From NCBI GenBank assembly GCA_033439255.1, contig CM065883.1, forward strand, positions 2,170,001-2,234,000: DNA of 64,000 bases, read 5' to 3'. The position numbers were made by a program, and so were the translations under genes. The notes beneath the pieces are model-generated. The model saw nothing but the letters and a program-made list of their open reading frames with translations, searched no databases and was not told the DNA's origin. This document shows positions 10,693 to 22,806 of this stretch, in pieces. The DNA is from Hericium rajendrae. Lineage: Eukaryota > Basidiomycota > Agaricomycetes > Russulales > Hericiaceae. The number at the start of each line of letters is the position of its first letter. Within the stretch, counting starts at the first letter, position 1.

Positions 10693-11656
10693 TCACCCCT
10701 CAACCTCAACCTCTATCTGAGTCACTGGGGGTGAGTCCAGATATTCATCCTCATTGCTCCAGTCATACGCCGTCCCGTCAAGCACAGGCTTCGACTTGCA
10801 TCTCACTGCAGCCCAACTCACGCTAAACTGAGCAGCCAGATTACGATACATCGCTGCTTGCTGAGCAGCATATGCATGAAGGCCCTTCTTCAGGGCCGGA
10901 TCGCCTGGCTCATCGATGTTACCCTCTCTGTCGAGAGCAGCATCATGCCTAGCAGACCGGTCTTCCCAAAGCGAGGCCTCAGTGGCAAACATCTCCAGGA
11001 CACGCCTCATCTCCTCCTCCACATGCTGGACTTCTTCATGCCATCGAGCAGCGCGTACCTTCGACTTCGCCCACTCCACACAAAGTGCTAGACAAAAACT
11101 ATGAGACAGCAACCAGACAAGGCAGCAGCAGGCACGACTTACCTTCCTGAAGGTCTGGGTTGGTCTCCTCTGATGTGGAAGGGATGAACTGCCAGATCCA
11201 AGACACCACGGGTGGGGCTTTTTTGCGGCTCGCCCGAGCTCCTCTCCCCTGGCTAGCCTGAGTCATTCCCCTCTGACTCCTTTGTCCCCCCCTGCCTTGA
11301 GTTCCCCCTTGACTGCCCTGTGAGTGAGTGTTGCTGTCACCTCCATCCTCTGGCAAGGCGACGACATCCAAGAGGTCTTCGTGGAGCGACCGAACATCCT
11401 TGTCGTGAAGCTTGCGGAGGTCGTTCATCCAGGCCCCTCCTCCAGTCAGGTGCATCAAGGCCTGGTGAGCATGCTGATATCGAAGCTTGTAGAGCTTCAC
11501 CCAGTTGTCGATCCGGGTTTGTGTCTGCCGAGCTCTGGTGTTGGGGCGCTGCCCTACGACATTCTTGACTTTGAAGGCGTTGAAGAACGTCCGCATGTGC
11601 AGGTGTCGCCGCAGCCCCTCCAAAGCATCCTGTGCCTCTGCTATCACTGCGGGCAA
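10693..11656 (-). pseudogene. KDZ (Kyakuja-Dileera-Zisupton) transposase, C-terminal fragment
   Basis: Two exons on the minus strand, 11656-11143 and 11087-10693, joined by an intron with GTAAGT...CTAG. Recognisable features of KDZ transposase C-termini: a helical stretch ending in a Leu-Gly-Gly-like turn (ALMHLTGGGAWMNDLRKL) followed by KDVRSLHEDLL, a low-complexity Gln/Gly/Arg linker, the WIWQF motif, and the diagnostic ALCVEWAKSKVRAARWHEE followed by EEMRRVLEM. The catalytic N-terminal and central domains are absent upstream (11657 onward has no matching frame), so this is a truncated DNA transposon; the remaining part keeps its splice sites and frame. Confidence 0.85.
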
Positions 11657-14600
11657 GGACCCATGAAACCTAGGGTTTATTGCTGATTCATGGTTGAATT
11701 CCTGGACGAAGGCTTACATAAGACAGAAATGACCAAAACCGAAATTCATGTACAATTCGCTCGAACGTGAGGTCTCGAAGGCAGAGAGTGATGCCTTTTG
11801 ATGCCATAGCTAATGACAGTCGGTATGAATTTAGAAAGATACTTTGCGCGACGTGCAGGTATAATTATGGAAGATCACATGAACTCCAAAGAGGAGATAA
11901 CATGCAGTGTCATCAAAGTGAAATGCGGAAGCACCTCTGAGGTGGGAGTCAGCATGAGGAATATGGTCCTATGGAGACATCACTGAAGTAGCATGGTCAG
12001 TAAGATACGGGCGAGATCTTAGAGCAGCCATGCACATTACTTGAGTCAAATCGGAGATGAGATTTAATGTAACTCTCTCAGATTGGGGGGATATTCATTT
12101 TCGCCCTTGTGCAGAATGTGCACGCTGAATTGAGACACATGGCCTCCACGCCTGCATAAACAATTTGAATGCGGTGAGGCACATAGAAAGACAAGATGAA
12201 CATACTGCTGCATGAATATACATGGCCTCCCGGAGCACTTTTTGGATCCCATTCGACTCGACACTCAACATCGCGACGTCGCAACACACGCCGTCTCGAT
12301 CTATAGACTCGAGATATCTGATGTCTGATCAGGATATCCCCGGCTAAGATGGCTGGGTCGCATGCATGTCGAGACACATCTCGAGCACCTTCAGGAGCTG
12401 CCCATCCCATGGCTGACCACGGACAAATCGTTCATATTTACGTGTGGTTGGTAGCGACATGGGCAAGTGCATCGAGCCTCCCGGGGTTCAGGTCCTAGCG
12501 AAATGGGTCTACCGCAGGCACGAGGATGTGATCAGGGGTTGTTGAGAGGCACACACAACAAACGAGGATCGAGTATTTACCCTACCTAGACCCTAGACCA
12601 ATCCGCATATTATGTGGCTCCTTGAACAACTAGCCTCGAACAAATACAAATGCCATCGTCTAGGTGGGCGATGCGACTGTGGCCCGACGCTCAAGTTGTC
12701 GGAGATGCACATGCTCGCACTTCTCGTCGCATCCAGCCACTCGAGATCTTCGGATACAAGTGCGCACTGCATCGCGGCTGGCCACCTTCGTCGTGGGCGG
12801 CGAGTAGGGGGTGCATCGGACAGGTGATGGAGCTTGCGTGCACAGAGGGCCCAGAGACGCATCGCAACGAGGACGGCCGTACCCTATCGTCGAGCCGGCT
12901 ATCTCCTGCTGTTGAAGGCCCTGTAACGCGAGCAGCGTCTTCGACATAGATGTCGCATTCGCCGTAGAGCACGGAGCTGTGGCTGCATGTTCCCACCTGA
13001 TATGATGTCTACACAATAAGCAACTTGTGATCCCGGGCAAAAATGTACCAGTAGATCTCCTTGACCTATCGCAATTGTTCCCGTTCAAGCGGCTTCCATG
13101 CTCTTCATGAACAATGGGACCTACTCCTTCATTGGGTCGCAGCGGCAGGTAGATAGGCCCTCGAATCGGCCTGGGTTCTAGGTGCATGCACTCCTTCATT
13201 GGTAGATCATCCCGACAAGGACCTGACCACAAATGCTGGGGCAGGGGAGAAGGCGCACAAAGATGCAGGTTAGGACGAGATGAATCGATTAGAACGTGAT
13301 CAGAATGCATACGAACTGTACAAGCTGTGCATGTGACGGCAAGAGCTTGAGGGGAGGCAGAAGGTGGGAGGGTGGCAAGAAATAGGAGGGCGGGATACAA
13401 GAATAGCGTTACACGATGGTAGCGTCGAATGCGTCGATCAACTCTGGAGGCGTTGGGTTGGGCATCGATCGTGGCTCGGCATTTAGTATTGAATTCAAAG
13501 TTTATTGTTGCAGCGATAAAGACTTGCCACACTCATCGGCGCCGAGTGGGACATAGCACCGAGCGGGACATAGCACCGAGTGGGGTGGGACATAGCGCCG
13601 AGCGGGACATACTGCTGTATAGCCCGAGACGGCCGAAGGACTCGGCAAGGGTATTCACGTGATCGACGCGACCACGTCGGTGGCTGTCCGTTGATTGTTG
13701 GTCTCGCCAGTTTATAAGGACATGGCCAGGTCTGTCATAGCGGCGTTGCTCCCCTCCCCTTCTCTTGCCCCTCCAAGCTCGCCAAAAGCGCGCCTTCGCT
13801 GAGCGAGCTTCGGGGGTGTCAACTACTCGCCGGGGCATGCCCTCCCCTAGCGAGTTGGTCGACGTCAGTGCTGCAAGATGCGCCCTCTGCCGTAACACAG
13901 CGCGTTCACGGTTTTTGCAATTGCGGGTGAGTGCGATCAAGTCCCTTTCATTGAAGAGTATAATAGCAGGGACACAATCGGCTGTGCGCTGAACACAGCA
14001 TGTCCTACCGTCCCCGCGCCCGTCAGGTTTTGCATACAAGTGCCACCAGTTCGATGGGTCTCGCCAAGGCCCTGACAACTGCTGTCACGCTAGTAGAACA
14101 TGACGTGTGCGAGGAAGTGGCCATGAGCGTGCATCCCATGCAGTCGTACGAAGTGTGCGCCTTATGCGAGCAGCGAGCAGCGCTACGTGCGGGTGTTTAT
14201 TCATGCTCACATCCCTGCCGCTGTCAGTGATGATGCGACGAGTATCCCACCCTCTGCAACCAAGGGCGCGTACCCTCGCCTTGGTTGACGAAGCATCACT
14301 GTTCAGCTCATGTGGTGTTAGGCCGAGCATGGACATATGTGGCACATGCGTTAACGTTGCAAGACTTGCCTGCATTGTGCGCGGGCACTCTTCTCAGTTT
14401 CCCGGGCTGCACAATGCCATCAACGGTGTGTGCGGTCAACAAGCTGTGCTAGCCCCGTTGTGCGACGCGTCCACTGCATTGAGAGATGTGTGCTCCGGCC
14501 ATGGTCAACGATAACGACGCGTACGCGCCTTTCGACGGGCGACGTTCAACGTCACGTGGAGTGGGTGTCGTCCATGGTTGCATGTGTGCACGGCCGTGCA

Positions 14601-15092
14601 TGGACGTCACAGGACGTGTGCATTGGACACCGCTGGGACATGGGGCATATGGATGCATGGCAGGTGGGACCTGCCGTGAGAGATCTTGGCTGACAGCCAC
14701 CCATCAATCCGGTCGAGTAAGACCCACTACCACAGGGGTAGCGGGAATACCAACGATGGAGGAACTTGATCGAAAATTAATCATATCCTTTCAGAATACA
14801 TGGCCACAAGCTAATAGAATAGGGGGAGCTAAAAGATCCAGAGAATATAAGCGAAGAACTGGAAGATATGAGAAACCTAGAAATGGGCAATGGAATGAAC
14901 AAGCCTTCAGAAACGACCCAATCCTCGAATGAAACGTATGTCAAGGCGGAATAGTACCCACGCAACGGTGACTGCCATCACCATTCCCAGCACATAAACA
15001 AAAACTGTAGCATAGTCCGTTCTGCTCCACCACGGGCCTCTATGATTGAATCCACCAGCGCAGGCATTGAGATAAGCAAGGCGGAGCTCTAC
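11657..15092. other. Gene-poor stretch, no supported gene
   Basis: Several overlapping frames exist (for example a 290-codon frame on minus at 12660-13532), but none shows a domain, intron pattern or codon signal that stands out from its shadow frames. A pyrimidine-rich segment lies near 13740-13800. The only clear repeat is the minisatellite at 13542-13614. Possibly decayed coding sequence; I cannot name it. Confidence 0.4.
13542..13614. repeat. Minisatellite, four units of 17-22 bp
   Basis: CCGAGTGGGACATAGCA and close variants occur four times in a row; the third unit is extended by 5 bp. Confidence 0.85.
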
Positions 15093-15985
15093 TCATGTGA
15101 CCTGGGCAATAAGTCGTTGCACATCCAGCCTGAGTGCGGGGGCCCCTGGAGGTGGCAGACGTGCTTGGATCACAGCAACCCTGTCGTCAAGTAAAGCTGC
15201 CAGAGTCTCGACTCTGACGAGCGACTCTGCAGTCAAATCCTCCCTAGCCTGAACTTGCTCTATCCTCTGGAAGAGCAGAACGATCATGGCTGTGATGAGG
15301 TCGTGGGCCATCGTCATGTGCCCAGCGTAGTTGCGCACAGAGTCTATGAGTTCGTGCAACAGTTGAACAAGTTCGGTGTGGTCGTCTATAAATTCTGACT
15401 GTAGAAGTGGCACTTAGTATGGAGGCGGCGAGGATATACACATTGCACACTCACATCAGTGTCAGAGCTCTCGGATGCCGCTCGCGACGTGGCGCTCCCA
15501 GATCCCCCTTCGGAGTCAACATCCATCATGTCCTCATCAATGTCCTGCACGGCGAACATAACGTGTCTCAGCACGCGAAGCATTCAGCAGCAAGGAAAAA
15601 CTGACCTGTGGATCCATTGGTGCATCCTCGATTGCCGATCCAGCGTCTGACTGACCAAATTAATTAGTGTGTGATATTCACGACAGCAAATGGACGTACC
15701 TTGTGAGCATCTGAAAAGCTTCCGCCTTCGCCGGGAAGGTTATAGTTGACCTCCTTCCCTCCAGGGTCAGAAATATGTGGGAGCTGATTAAATTTTAACA
15801 ACGTACCTCTGTTGCTTGTGAGGTATCGTCCGAGGTCACGCTATCGCTCTCTACCTGTGCATGTTGGGACGAGACATCGTCAGAAGATATACTGCTTGCT
15901 GACTCCATGTCGATGTAGAGTCCCTGATGGACATCAGCACAAAGATGACAAAGATCGCAATACATGAATATACCTGGGAGGTCAT
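15093..15985 (-). CDS. Small spliced gene, unknown acidic protein
   Basis: Exons read on the minus strand, approximate borders: 15985-15974 (MTSQ), 15923-15807 (GLYIDMESASSISSDD, Ser/Asp-rich), 15783-15701 (LPHISDPGGKEVNYNLPGEG), 15650-15606 (SDAGSAIEDAPMDPQ), 15558-15458 (DIDEDMMDVDSEGGSG) and 15397-15093, ending in a helical region (TELVQLLHELIDSVRNY...LFQRIEQVQARED...LAALLDDRVAVIQ) that could form a coiled coil. All joins use GT-AG and keep frame. The join between exons 2 and 3 can be made with a 23-nt intron, or with a normal 75-nt intron starting at GTAGAG 15858, which drops part of exon 2. Acidic N-terminus, helical C-terminus, no known domain. Probably a real gene of unknown function. 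Confidence 0.55.
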
Positions 15986-15995
15986 CGAGGCGCAG

Positions 15996-17899
15996 CTAGG
16001 GTTGTTGGATGATGGGACTGGGAGAGAAGGAATGGTATCTTAGCCAGAAAAGACTGTGTATAAATCATTTGCGAGATTGGGGAAATCAGCAGGCGTGCCA
16101 GACAGGAGACAGGCAACCACGAAAAAGGACGCAACTTTCTTTGAGCCCCGCAATCGATGGGCGTGCAGAAGTCCTCATGTTAAGGGATGAAATATCTCGA
16201 ATTCTGCTTGCAGGATCTTGGAATAATGGATTAGAGAGCTTGGGTCAAACATGATGCTGTCGGAACATTGTAACATGAAGCCACGCACCTGCCTTCCTTA
16301 TACCTGTTTGTCGCTTGGTGGATGAAAAAAAGCGATAAGAGCAGATATGATAAGTGATGTGTGACCTTTAGACTTGGACCAATCAGAAACCCACCATGTG
16401 TTACTGCTCATGCATACAATGAGGAGGGATATCCGTGCAATGAGGGATAGAGCCAAAAGATTGAATTTGAACCGCCGCAAGCAATGGGCAGCCACGTAGA
16501 GCGATTTCTTCAGATCAAAGGCACAGATATGAACTTCAGGGTGAAACAGAAATCCAGATCAACGGGCAGTACAAAGACATACAGCGGATCATGAGGTGGA
16601 GGTCGATGTAGTCGGTGCCCAGGCGATTCTCAGATATCATGTTCACCTGGCGATGTCCGTTTGGATGTCAGGCTCGTCGAGACAAGAGAAAAGTAGTTGT
16701 CAGCAACGTTTATCGCTCCCCACGATGGTAGACAATTATACAGTACGACTTTATTTAGTCCGCGAAGCAGTGCTCGAGTTCGTGAACTTGACAGTGGACC
16801 CACAAACATACATAGTCAGTGGCACTGCTTACATGTGCGACGCGTTGACTCTCGAGGCATTGCGGGAGAGTGTGGCGATCGGCCTGTTGTGTTCGTCAAC
16901 TATCAGGGCGTTTTCTAGCCAAAATCTTTCTTTCAACGTCTCAACGGTCTTTCTTTTATTGACTTGACGGACACATTCAGGGTCAGTGAAAGTGATTGAT
17001 TCTCTATTCTTTTCTCTGGTCTTATATTGTCCGTGACGCTTCCCGCTTCTCACCTCCTCTCTTGCATCTCCATTGCGGTAATCATGTCTCTCAACAGCAA
17101 TTGCAGGCCCCTGTTTCTCTGAGCACAAAGAGTGTACGATAGGCTTTAAAAGTGATGATGCAGTAATGCCTGTAATCTCTCTTGTCAGTGACCGCGAGCA
17201 AAAGACTGCCTTCGTCGTATGTCCCCCTCTCCTCCCTTTTCCCTCCATCCTGACCTGCAATGATCTGGAACAGCCCCTCATCCACCTGCTGTGGCATGCG
17301 TGCCCACCGACATCCGCGCCCATCTCGGGCACGCCATCCTTCATGCACGGCACGCCCAACCTCTCCGACGCAGCATCTGTGCGCTCCGCGCTCATCGTGC
17401 CGCCGCCGCCCGATGTGGAGAAGCCGTGCGGGACTGATGGGGTTGAATCACTGTTGAATCTCAGTATGACTAGCGCAACAACTCTTCTTATCAGTGCAGG
17501 TTTGAGTCTTATATCTCGTTTTTGCCTATACCCATACATATGGCATAGTGTGATCATCTTATATATGTCTGCCTTGGTGGCATTTTCAATACATGTACTT
17601 ATCATTATTATCCTCCGCACATACAGTCTTTCCATAAGGTCTGATCAATTCCCACATTTTGGTGAACGGGTGCCATACTCAATGAGCATCGTCAGTCCGG
17701 CTCTTTGAATGTTCTGTCAACATAACTTCGGTCTGTGGCCGACGAAATCTATGATATGGAAGCCTGTTATGCTTCATAAAGCATCACTGATCATCGGAAG
17801 GCTGGACTCCCAAAAAGAAACCTTACCTGAGCTGTCGTAGTAACTGTTATATGTATAGTCTCTGTCACCTGTCCGTCAACAAATCAATACAATCTTCGG
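15996..17899. other. No confidently supported gene
   Basis: Open stretches exist on both strands, for example plus 17166-17708, whose C-terminal half has hydrophobic segments, and minus 16829-17020, which reads protein-like. I could not connect them by splice sites or recognise a family. They may be remnants of a host gene cut by insertion of element B at 17902. Confidence 0.3.
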
Positions 17900-18591
17900 T
17901 ACATCTGAGAAAAGGACCAGTGATATGTGGCACTATATATCCTACATAGCTCTGATAGGGCCATAGGAGTCCTCTTTTCTACATAGCTCCTCCATAGTAG
18001 TGAAGTAATCTATATAGAGCTACCATAGCTATCATAGCTATCATAGTATAGAGTATGAGCTATCATAGCTATTATAGCTGCTATAGTATATAATGGCTAT
18101 CATGGCTATCATAGCTATGTCAGCTATGTGGTATATCTCTGTTATCATATCATGTCTAGCTAGTAAGACTACTATCTACTCTATATCACCTCTATCTTGT
18201 ATGGTGCTTAAGAGTGCTAAAAATATATTTAAATATTCAGATATATTATAAATCTCAATTTTGTTGCATTTAAAGCATTTAAAGCATCGAAAATTTAAAA
18301 GCATTATATTTGAAATATTAAACTACAATGCATTTAGTACAAAAGCTACAAGCATCACTATATATCTATAATACACTACAAAGACCAACACTTTAAGATA
18401 AGATAACACAATATACAAAGATAAGATAAGATTCAAAGATAAAAGATAGATATTAAAAGATAAGATAGAACTTACTTCATAAATAAGAAAAAGCGAAAAT
18501 AATCTAAAGGCAAAGTCAACAAATTAGTATACAAGACACAGATATAGAAAAACATAAGACTTACTTAAGATAATAAAAACGAAAATGTAGA

Positions 18592-18670
18592 AGTCTACAA
18601 AGAATAGTAGGGTTAATGAACAATAAAACAATATAACAACAACATGATAACTTACCGAACATGAGAGAGT
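18592..18670 (-). other. Minus-strand spliced unit, IHE copy B (5' end)
   Basis: Below the TATA box at 18751, a pyrimidine-rich leader leads to an ATG at 18662 followed after seven bases by a strong 5' splice site (GTAAGTTATC). A plausible acceptor (CTTTGTAG) lies near 18592. A further AAGTAAGT and a TTTCGCTTTTT exon follow downstream. Copy C has the same TTTCGCTTTTT exon and a GTAAGT site. This side encodes no long protein in B or C. Confidence 0.4.
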
Positions 18671-18750
18671 TGAGACAGGAGAAGAGAGAGCGACGAAAGA
18701 CGAGAGATGATAGTGGTAGGGAAGAGAGAGAGAAAGCGCGTCGCGCACGT

Positions 18751-18760
18751 CTTATATAGA
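18751..18760 (-). promoter_or_regulatory. TATA box for the minus-strand unit, IHE B
   Basis: TCTATATAAG on the minus strand, preceded on the plus strand by GCGCGTCGCGCACG. Copy C has TATATAAGG at the matching place (30240) with the same flanking GC-rich motif. It lies 46-53 bp from the shared TTGCCG block. Confidence 0.55.
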
Positions 18761-18803
18761 CGTGGCGATCGGAGCGTCAAATGTAGCCTGCCGAGACCGG
18801 GCC

Positions 18804-18985
18804 GGTCGTTGCCGGGCATCTCGTCAGAGGCTGGTTATTAGATTCCGTTAAGTAGATTGTGAAAGCAACGAGCATATTGCATAGTAAGTACACGAGTAGC
18901 TCATTCATTGTATTCTTATCGACTCGTTGTACCTTCTCACTTTTTTTGGGAGTTAATACGATTTTATTTGGTTTGTTAGAGTCGA
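18804..18985 (+). promoter_or_regulatory. Conserved divergent promoter-like block, IHE B
   Basis: GTTGCCGGGCATCTCGTCAGA at the left, and 158 bp further on TTTTATTTGGTTTGTTAGAG. The same two motifs are 155 bp apart in copy C (30286, 30441) and about 161 bp apart in block G (61549, 61710). The segment lies between diverging transcription signals. Confidence 0.6.
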
Positions 18986-19171
18986 ATCCGCGAGGCGCGG
19001 GAGCGGAGTGCTGTGGCTGAAGCACTCGTCGCGTCGACTTGTTACTCTTGCCCTTATCTCCCTTCCCCGGTCGTCTTCGTCTTCGTCTCTCTCGCTCTCT
19101 CCGTACCTCTCCGCACCCTCAAGATCTTCAATAAGTCGGGAGGGTCTGTCAGGTGTTCCGAGGACCAACAG

Positions 19172-19218
19172 GTAAGTAAAAAAAATCTTCTATTGTCTTC
19201 TCGTACTAACCACGCGAG
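19172..19218 (+). other. Conserved short intron, IHE copy B
   Basis: GTAAGTAAAAAAAATC start, perfect branch consensus TACTAAC at 19204, AG at 19217-19218 just inside stem-loop 1. About 47 nt. The best-preserved splice signals of the family. Confidence 0.7.
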
Positions 19219-19245
19219 TATCGCTCGTTCAACGAGCGATACTCG
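19215..19245 (+). other. Stem-loop 1, IHE copy B
   Basis: A 15-bp perfect stem (CGAGTATCGCTCGTT against its complement) with a single central base. The predicted 3' splice site falls at the foot of the stem. Confidence 0.85.
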
Positions 19246-19344
19246 TGTTTTCTCGCGACCGCGTACTACACCCCCTTCGCTTTCGACACCCCGAGCGTGG
19301 CCACCCCATCCCCCGATGACGCTGTCCGCGTCCGCGTCGTGTCT

Positions 19345-19360
19345 CGTTGCCGTGGCAACG
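19345..19360 (+). other. Stem-loop 2, IHE copy B
   Basis: CGTTGCC-GT-GGCAACG, followed by GGGCGCGAC. Matches the second palindrome of copies A and D. Confidence 0.65.
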
Positions 19361-20665
19361 GGGCGCGACGTCGTTCGGCCGGCCTCCTCCGCCCTCGCAT
19401 CCCACTCAACGACCCTCGCACGTCCTCAAAAGGTTCGTGCGTATCTCCGCCTCACCAGCCCCTCGCATTACCGGTCCCCCTGCCATGGACAACACGCTCG
19501 CGGCCATCTCTTCGACATCGCCGACCACCCCTGCCTCGTCAACAACGTGCTGGCGGTCACGGCACGTGGCTGTGCACGTTCGGCCATGCACGTCTGCGAG
19601 CGACCCTGCTGCGCGTGCTTGCCTTCACCATCCACGTCCACGCGAGTACGCGCACGGCCACGCATGAGCACAAGCCCGCGCGAGGTCCCGGCCGCGCGCG
19701 CACGCCCAGGACGGCGACCACGTCCGCGCCAACTCTCGCACACGACCGCGCGACCATATGAGTCGTCCGCACAAGCCGCGGCTACCACCATGCACGATGC
19801 GCAAGCCCGCACATGGCCCCAACTACGCACGTAGCCCATGCAACAATGCGCGACCCCGCGAGCTTGCGCACGGCCACGCACGGCCAACACATCGGTGGGC
19901 AAGCCCAGCACGGCGTGCGCAAGGGCATGCCAGCGCGACAGCACGCGCCTACCCGCGCACGGCGGTGCACATGTCCCAGACGGCATGCGGCAACGTCAAT
20001 GCGTGCTTGCCCTCGCACGCCGTCGCACGCTCGACAGCGCGCCCTCACCCACGCACTGTCACGAGAGTGCGCGCCTGCCCGTCCACACCCTCATATTCCT
20101 TGGATGGCGCGGGCCTGCGCGCAGTCTCCGACAGTGCACGCATGGCCCCGCGAGTGCGTGCGTATACCCTCCGACGCCTACATCGGCTGTCCGCCCCGCG
20201 CCGGTCCCGACATGTCCCCCGCGCCTGTGCGGCGATCATAATGTGCCTTTGCTGCACCATTGCCATGTCGTTGCTGTGCGGGATGCGAAGTCCATTCCGG
20301 GCCTTCATTTACTAAGTAGTTTAGTGTTAGATTTTGTAGTATCATTGCTTGTAGTAGTTTACAATTGAATATCAGAAGATTTTGACCTGATGTCTTGATT
20401 GCCTAGGTGACTTACCATAAGGCCTGTAGTAACCATAGTAGCCATAGTTCCTCTTAGTAATTATCATAGTCCTATGTATATGACACCCCTAGCTATAGAG
20501 GCTATGACATCCTATATATTTAACACTTGATGCTATAGAGGCTATCATAGGCCCCATAGCTCCACATAGCTGAACAGTCCAAGTTCATAGCTCCCATAGC
20601 TCACTGATAGGGCCCATAATAGGACTTGCTGCTATATAAAAAACACATTTCTCAGATGTATATAG

Positions 20666-22806
20666 CTATGAGATACAACACACTATCATGTCTGTAGCTG
20701 GATGCACACCTTCGGCCAGTGTTTTCTGAACATTTGCTTGAGGCGTGCTGTCCACTGCAGTTGATTCTCCCACTTTGTCAGCGCGTATCAGCACCTGCCA
20801 AAAATATGGAGTCAAGGGTAAGATCGGATTTCGCTGTGGATGCCTTACCTCCACCTCGCTCACCGGTTCAAAGATATCGTCGACCTTGGCAGGAAATAGC
20901 TGAGCTTCAGTCACGATTGGTGTCTATATATCAAAAGAAGGATACGTGAGGCTCACATGGCCATAAACGACAGTCGAAAAACACGTTACCGGAACTTTAT
21001 AACTTGAAATGGTCTCCGTGACCATCCTCCAAGAAACAACTTCCGACACCTCCCAATATGTGATGGGAGGTGGAGTGACAACGGTCGTGACTACACTGAC
21101 CATAGCCTGCACAAGCAACCATCAAGAACCGGACATGGTGGATACATTTGTGACCCACAGGTTCGCGTATGACGTGGATCGGTACCCGTGCAATGCTTGG
21201 GACAAGTGGATCATTGCCGACAAGATGTTCCTGTTCATCCGGAAGGTCTGCATTTGTGCGGGCATTATGAAAGTATACCTCATCAAGCACGCCTAGAGGA
21301 TGGTTATGAAGAAGATTGAGTAATCCACGCAGCAAGCCCCATAGCTCGGGGTGAGATATGAAGATAAGTGTTGCTATAGCGACGAATGCTACAATGTAAT
21401 TCAAGATTCTCATGAGTGCCTGTAGCTTGCCTTAGCTATAATGAATGTAGAGTGGCCAGAAAAGTACCTTCTTCATACGAGGCAGAAGGGAATTTGACGA
21501 TTTGGGAGCCTCCTCGGTACACCAGACCTTTAAAACGGTTCCGGGACCTTTCTCTGAGACTCCGGTGACTACGTGGGTGATGTTTCCAACTCGTGAGTAT
21601 GCCTATCATGATCTCAGTTCTGATTCGGGAGAAAGGTCATAGACGGTGACTTGCCACTGCTTGGAGCATATCTGACGCTGCCGAAGTTCAGCCAGAAATG
21701 TCAGTAGTAGTAACTGCGCAACGTACGATCATGAGCCAACTTGTCGTGCGTCTCCCCGCTACCGGCAGAGATGACTCGCACAATTCCCCCGGTGCCTCCA
21801 CATACGACGGATGACCCGTCGTCAGTATAGAGTAGCGGAATGATGATGTTTTCCTTGACAGGAATCATTGTCGTGTGTGTGAAGTTGTCGTGCGGCCTCA
21901 TCGGTTTCAGTGTGTACCAGTCAACGCCATTGTAGAGATTAGTTACGGCCATTGTATTGCCATTTGGGGATAGAGAAGATGTTCCGCTGGCATTCACATC
22001 AGTTTTGCATGTGGTCGAAGTGAAGGACTAGTACATCTTACAAGTTCGCGGCCGGATATGGAAGCGAGACTCGAAGGTTCCGATATGCCAGCCGCTGTTC
22101 GATACTAGGTAAGTGGAGACATCAGAAAAGAGCTTACTACTTACACGATCCCGTGGTCAAGGTAAGTTGTGATGAGCAGATTCCCGTCGGGAGAGAAATG
22201 GAGAGCCCGTGCCACTGGTCTTGGGAGCGGCACATCGAGTTCTGGGAATTTAGAAGGTTCTGGGAGAATTTTATTTTGATCCCATTGAGCTGAAGAGTGA
22301 CCGGCCGGTGGGTAAGCACTCAGAACAGAATAGACAGATGCTTACAAGGAGTTCCTTGTTTTATCAAAGACACCGAGTTCCCATATCCAATCGCAAGCCA
22401 TATTCCACTCATGACGATACAATGCACTGGACCAGAGACCGTATCAATCCATTTCTGATCTTCTTGTGAGCGCTAGTGAGCTTTGCAGCACTGTTGTGAC
22501 AGCGAAGATACATACGTGGCCCTCCTTGTCGTCTTCGTTGCGAATGCGCATGGTGAGAACATCGCCAGAGCGATCTCCAGCAATAAGTGTATATGGAAAT
22601 CTCTGATTCCATACAAGCGCAGAGATGGATGCTGTTGCCTGAAACCGACGAATCTTGTCGTAATTCTTGGCCGTAGCATATACTCGAAGAAGTCCATCAT
22701 TGCCGCCCGAAGCACAGTAGCGCCCGTCATGAGAGAATGCAAGGCAATTTACAGAGTCGACATGACCAGGGATCGTGAGTCGATTATGGTATTTCGAAGC
22801 AGACAT
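20666..22806 (-). CDS. WD40-repeat protein with C-terminal membrane segment
   Basis: Multi-exon minus-strand gene. Start MSASKYHNRLTIPGHVDSVN at 22806. WD40 blades are evident: CLAFSHDGRYCASGGNDG, VARALHFSPDGNLLITTYLDHG (about 22280-22145), SGTSSLSPNGNTMAVTNLYNG (about 21985), LLYTDDGSSVVCGGTGG. After the propeller, VLKVWCTEE is followed by a hydrophobic helix (ILNYIVAFVAIATLIFISHP, about 21410) and a cytosolic or lumenal tail (YWEVSEVVSWRMV) in short exons. Introns of 31-60 nt with GT-AG fit at most joins. Around 22040, 21735 and 21620 I could not find a clean in-frame join, so it may be decaying or the borders may be misjudged. The stop (20666-20668) is six bases from the target duplication of IHE copy B. 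Membrane-anchored WD40 proteins of this layout are common, unnamed, in agaricomycetes. Confidence 0.65.

Larger units (their letters stand above)
17902..20658 (+). mobile_element. IHE copy B (complete, CpG-rich)
   Basis: The only copy with both termini clear. Left end CATCTGAGAAAA and right end TTTCTCAGATG form terminal inverted repeats, flanked by a 2-bp duplication TA (17900-17901, 20659-20660). Length 2757 bp. Order: subterminal CATAGCTAT-rich AT region (17930-18200), AT-rich spliced minus-strand unit (18480-18765), promoter-like block (18804-18985), core GTGGCTGAAGCAC (19010), pyrimidine-rich leader, intron, stem-loops 1 and 2, about 900 bp of very CpG-rich low-complexity DNA (19250-20250), and a right AT region again rich in CATAG. 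No transposase. The long frames in the GC-rich tract (up to 273 codons) are open in nearly all frames and are not credible proteins. Confidence 0.8.

Noticed and set aside
12660-13532. 290-codon minus-strand frame
   Set aside because: No domain, no splice context, and overlapping frames are equally open; residue make-up is not protein-like.
15784-15806. A possible 23-nt micro-intron (GTACGT...AATCAG) in the small spliced gene
   Set aside because: A 75-nt intron from GTAGAG 15858 to the same acceptor also keeps frame, so an exceptional intron size is not needed.
19013-20368. Long open frames (up to 273 codons) in the GC-rich tract of IHE copy B, and similar ones at 34515-35420 and 3300-4440
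   Set aside because: All or nearly all six frames are open because of skewed, repetitive composition; residues are runs of Ala, Arg, His, Pro and Cys with no domain.
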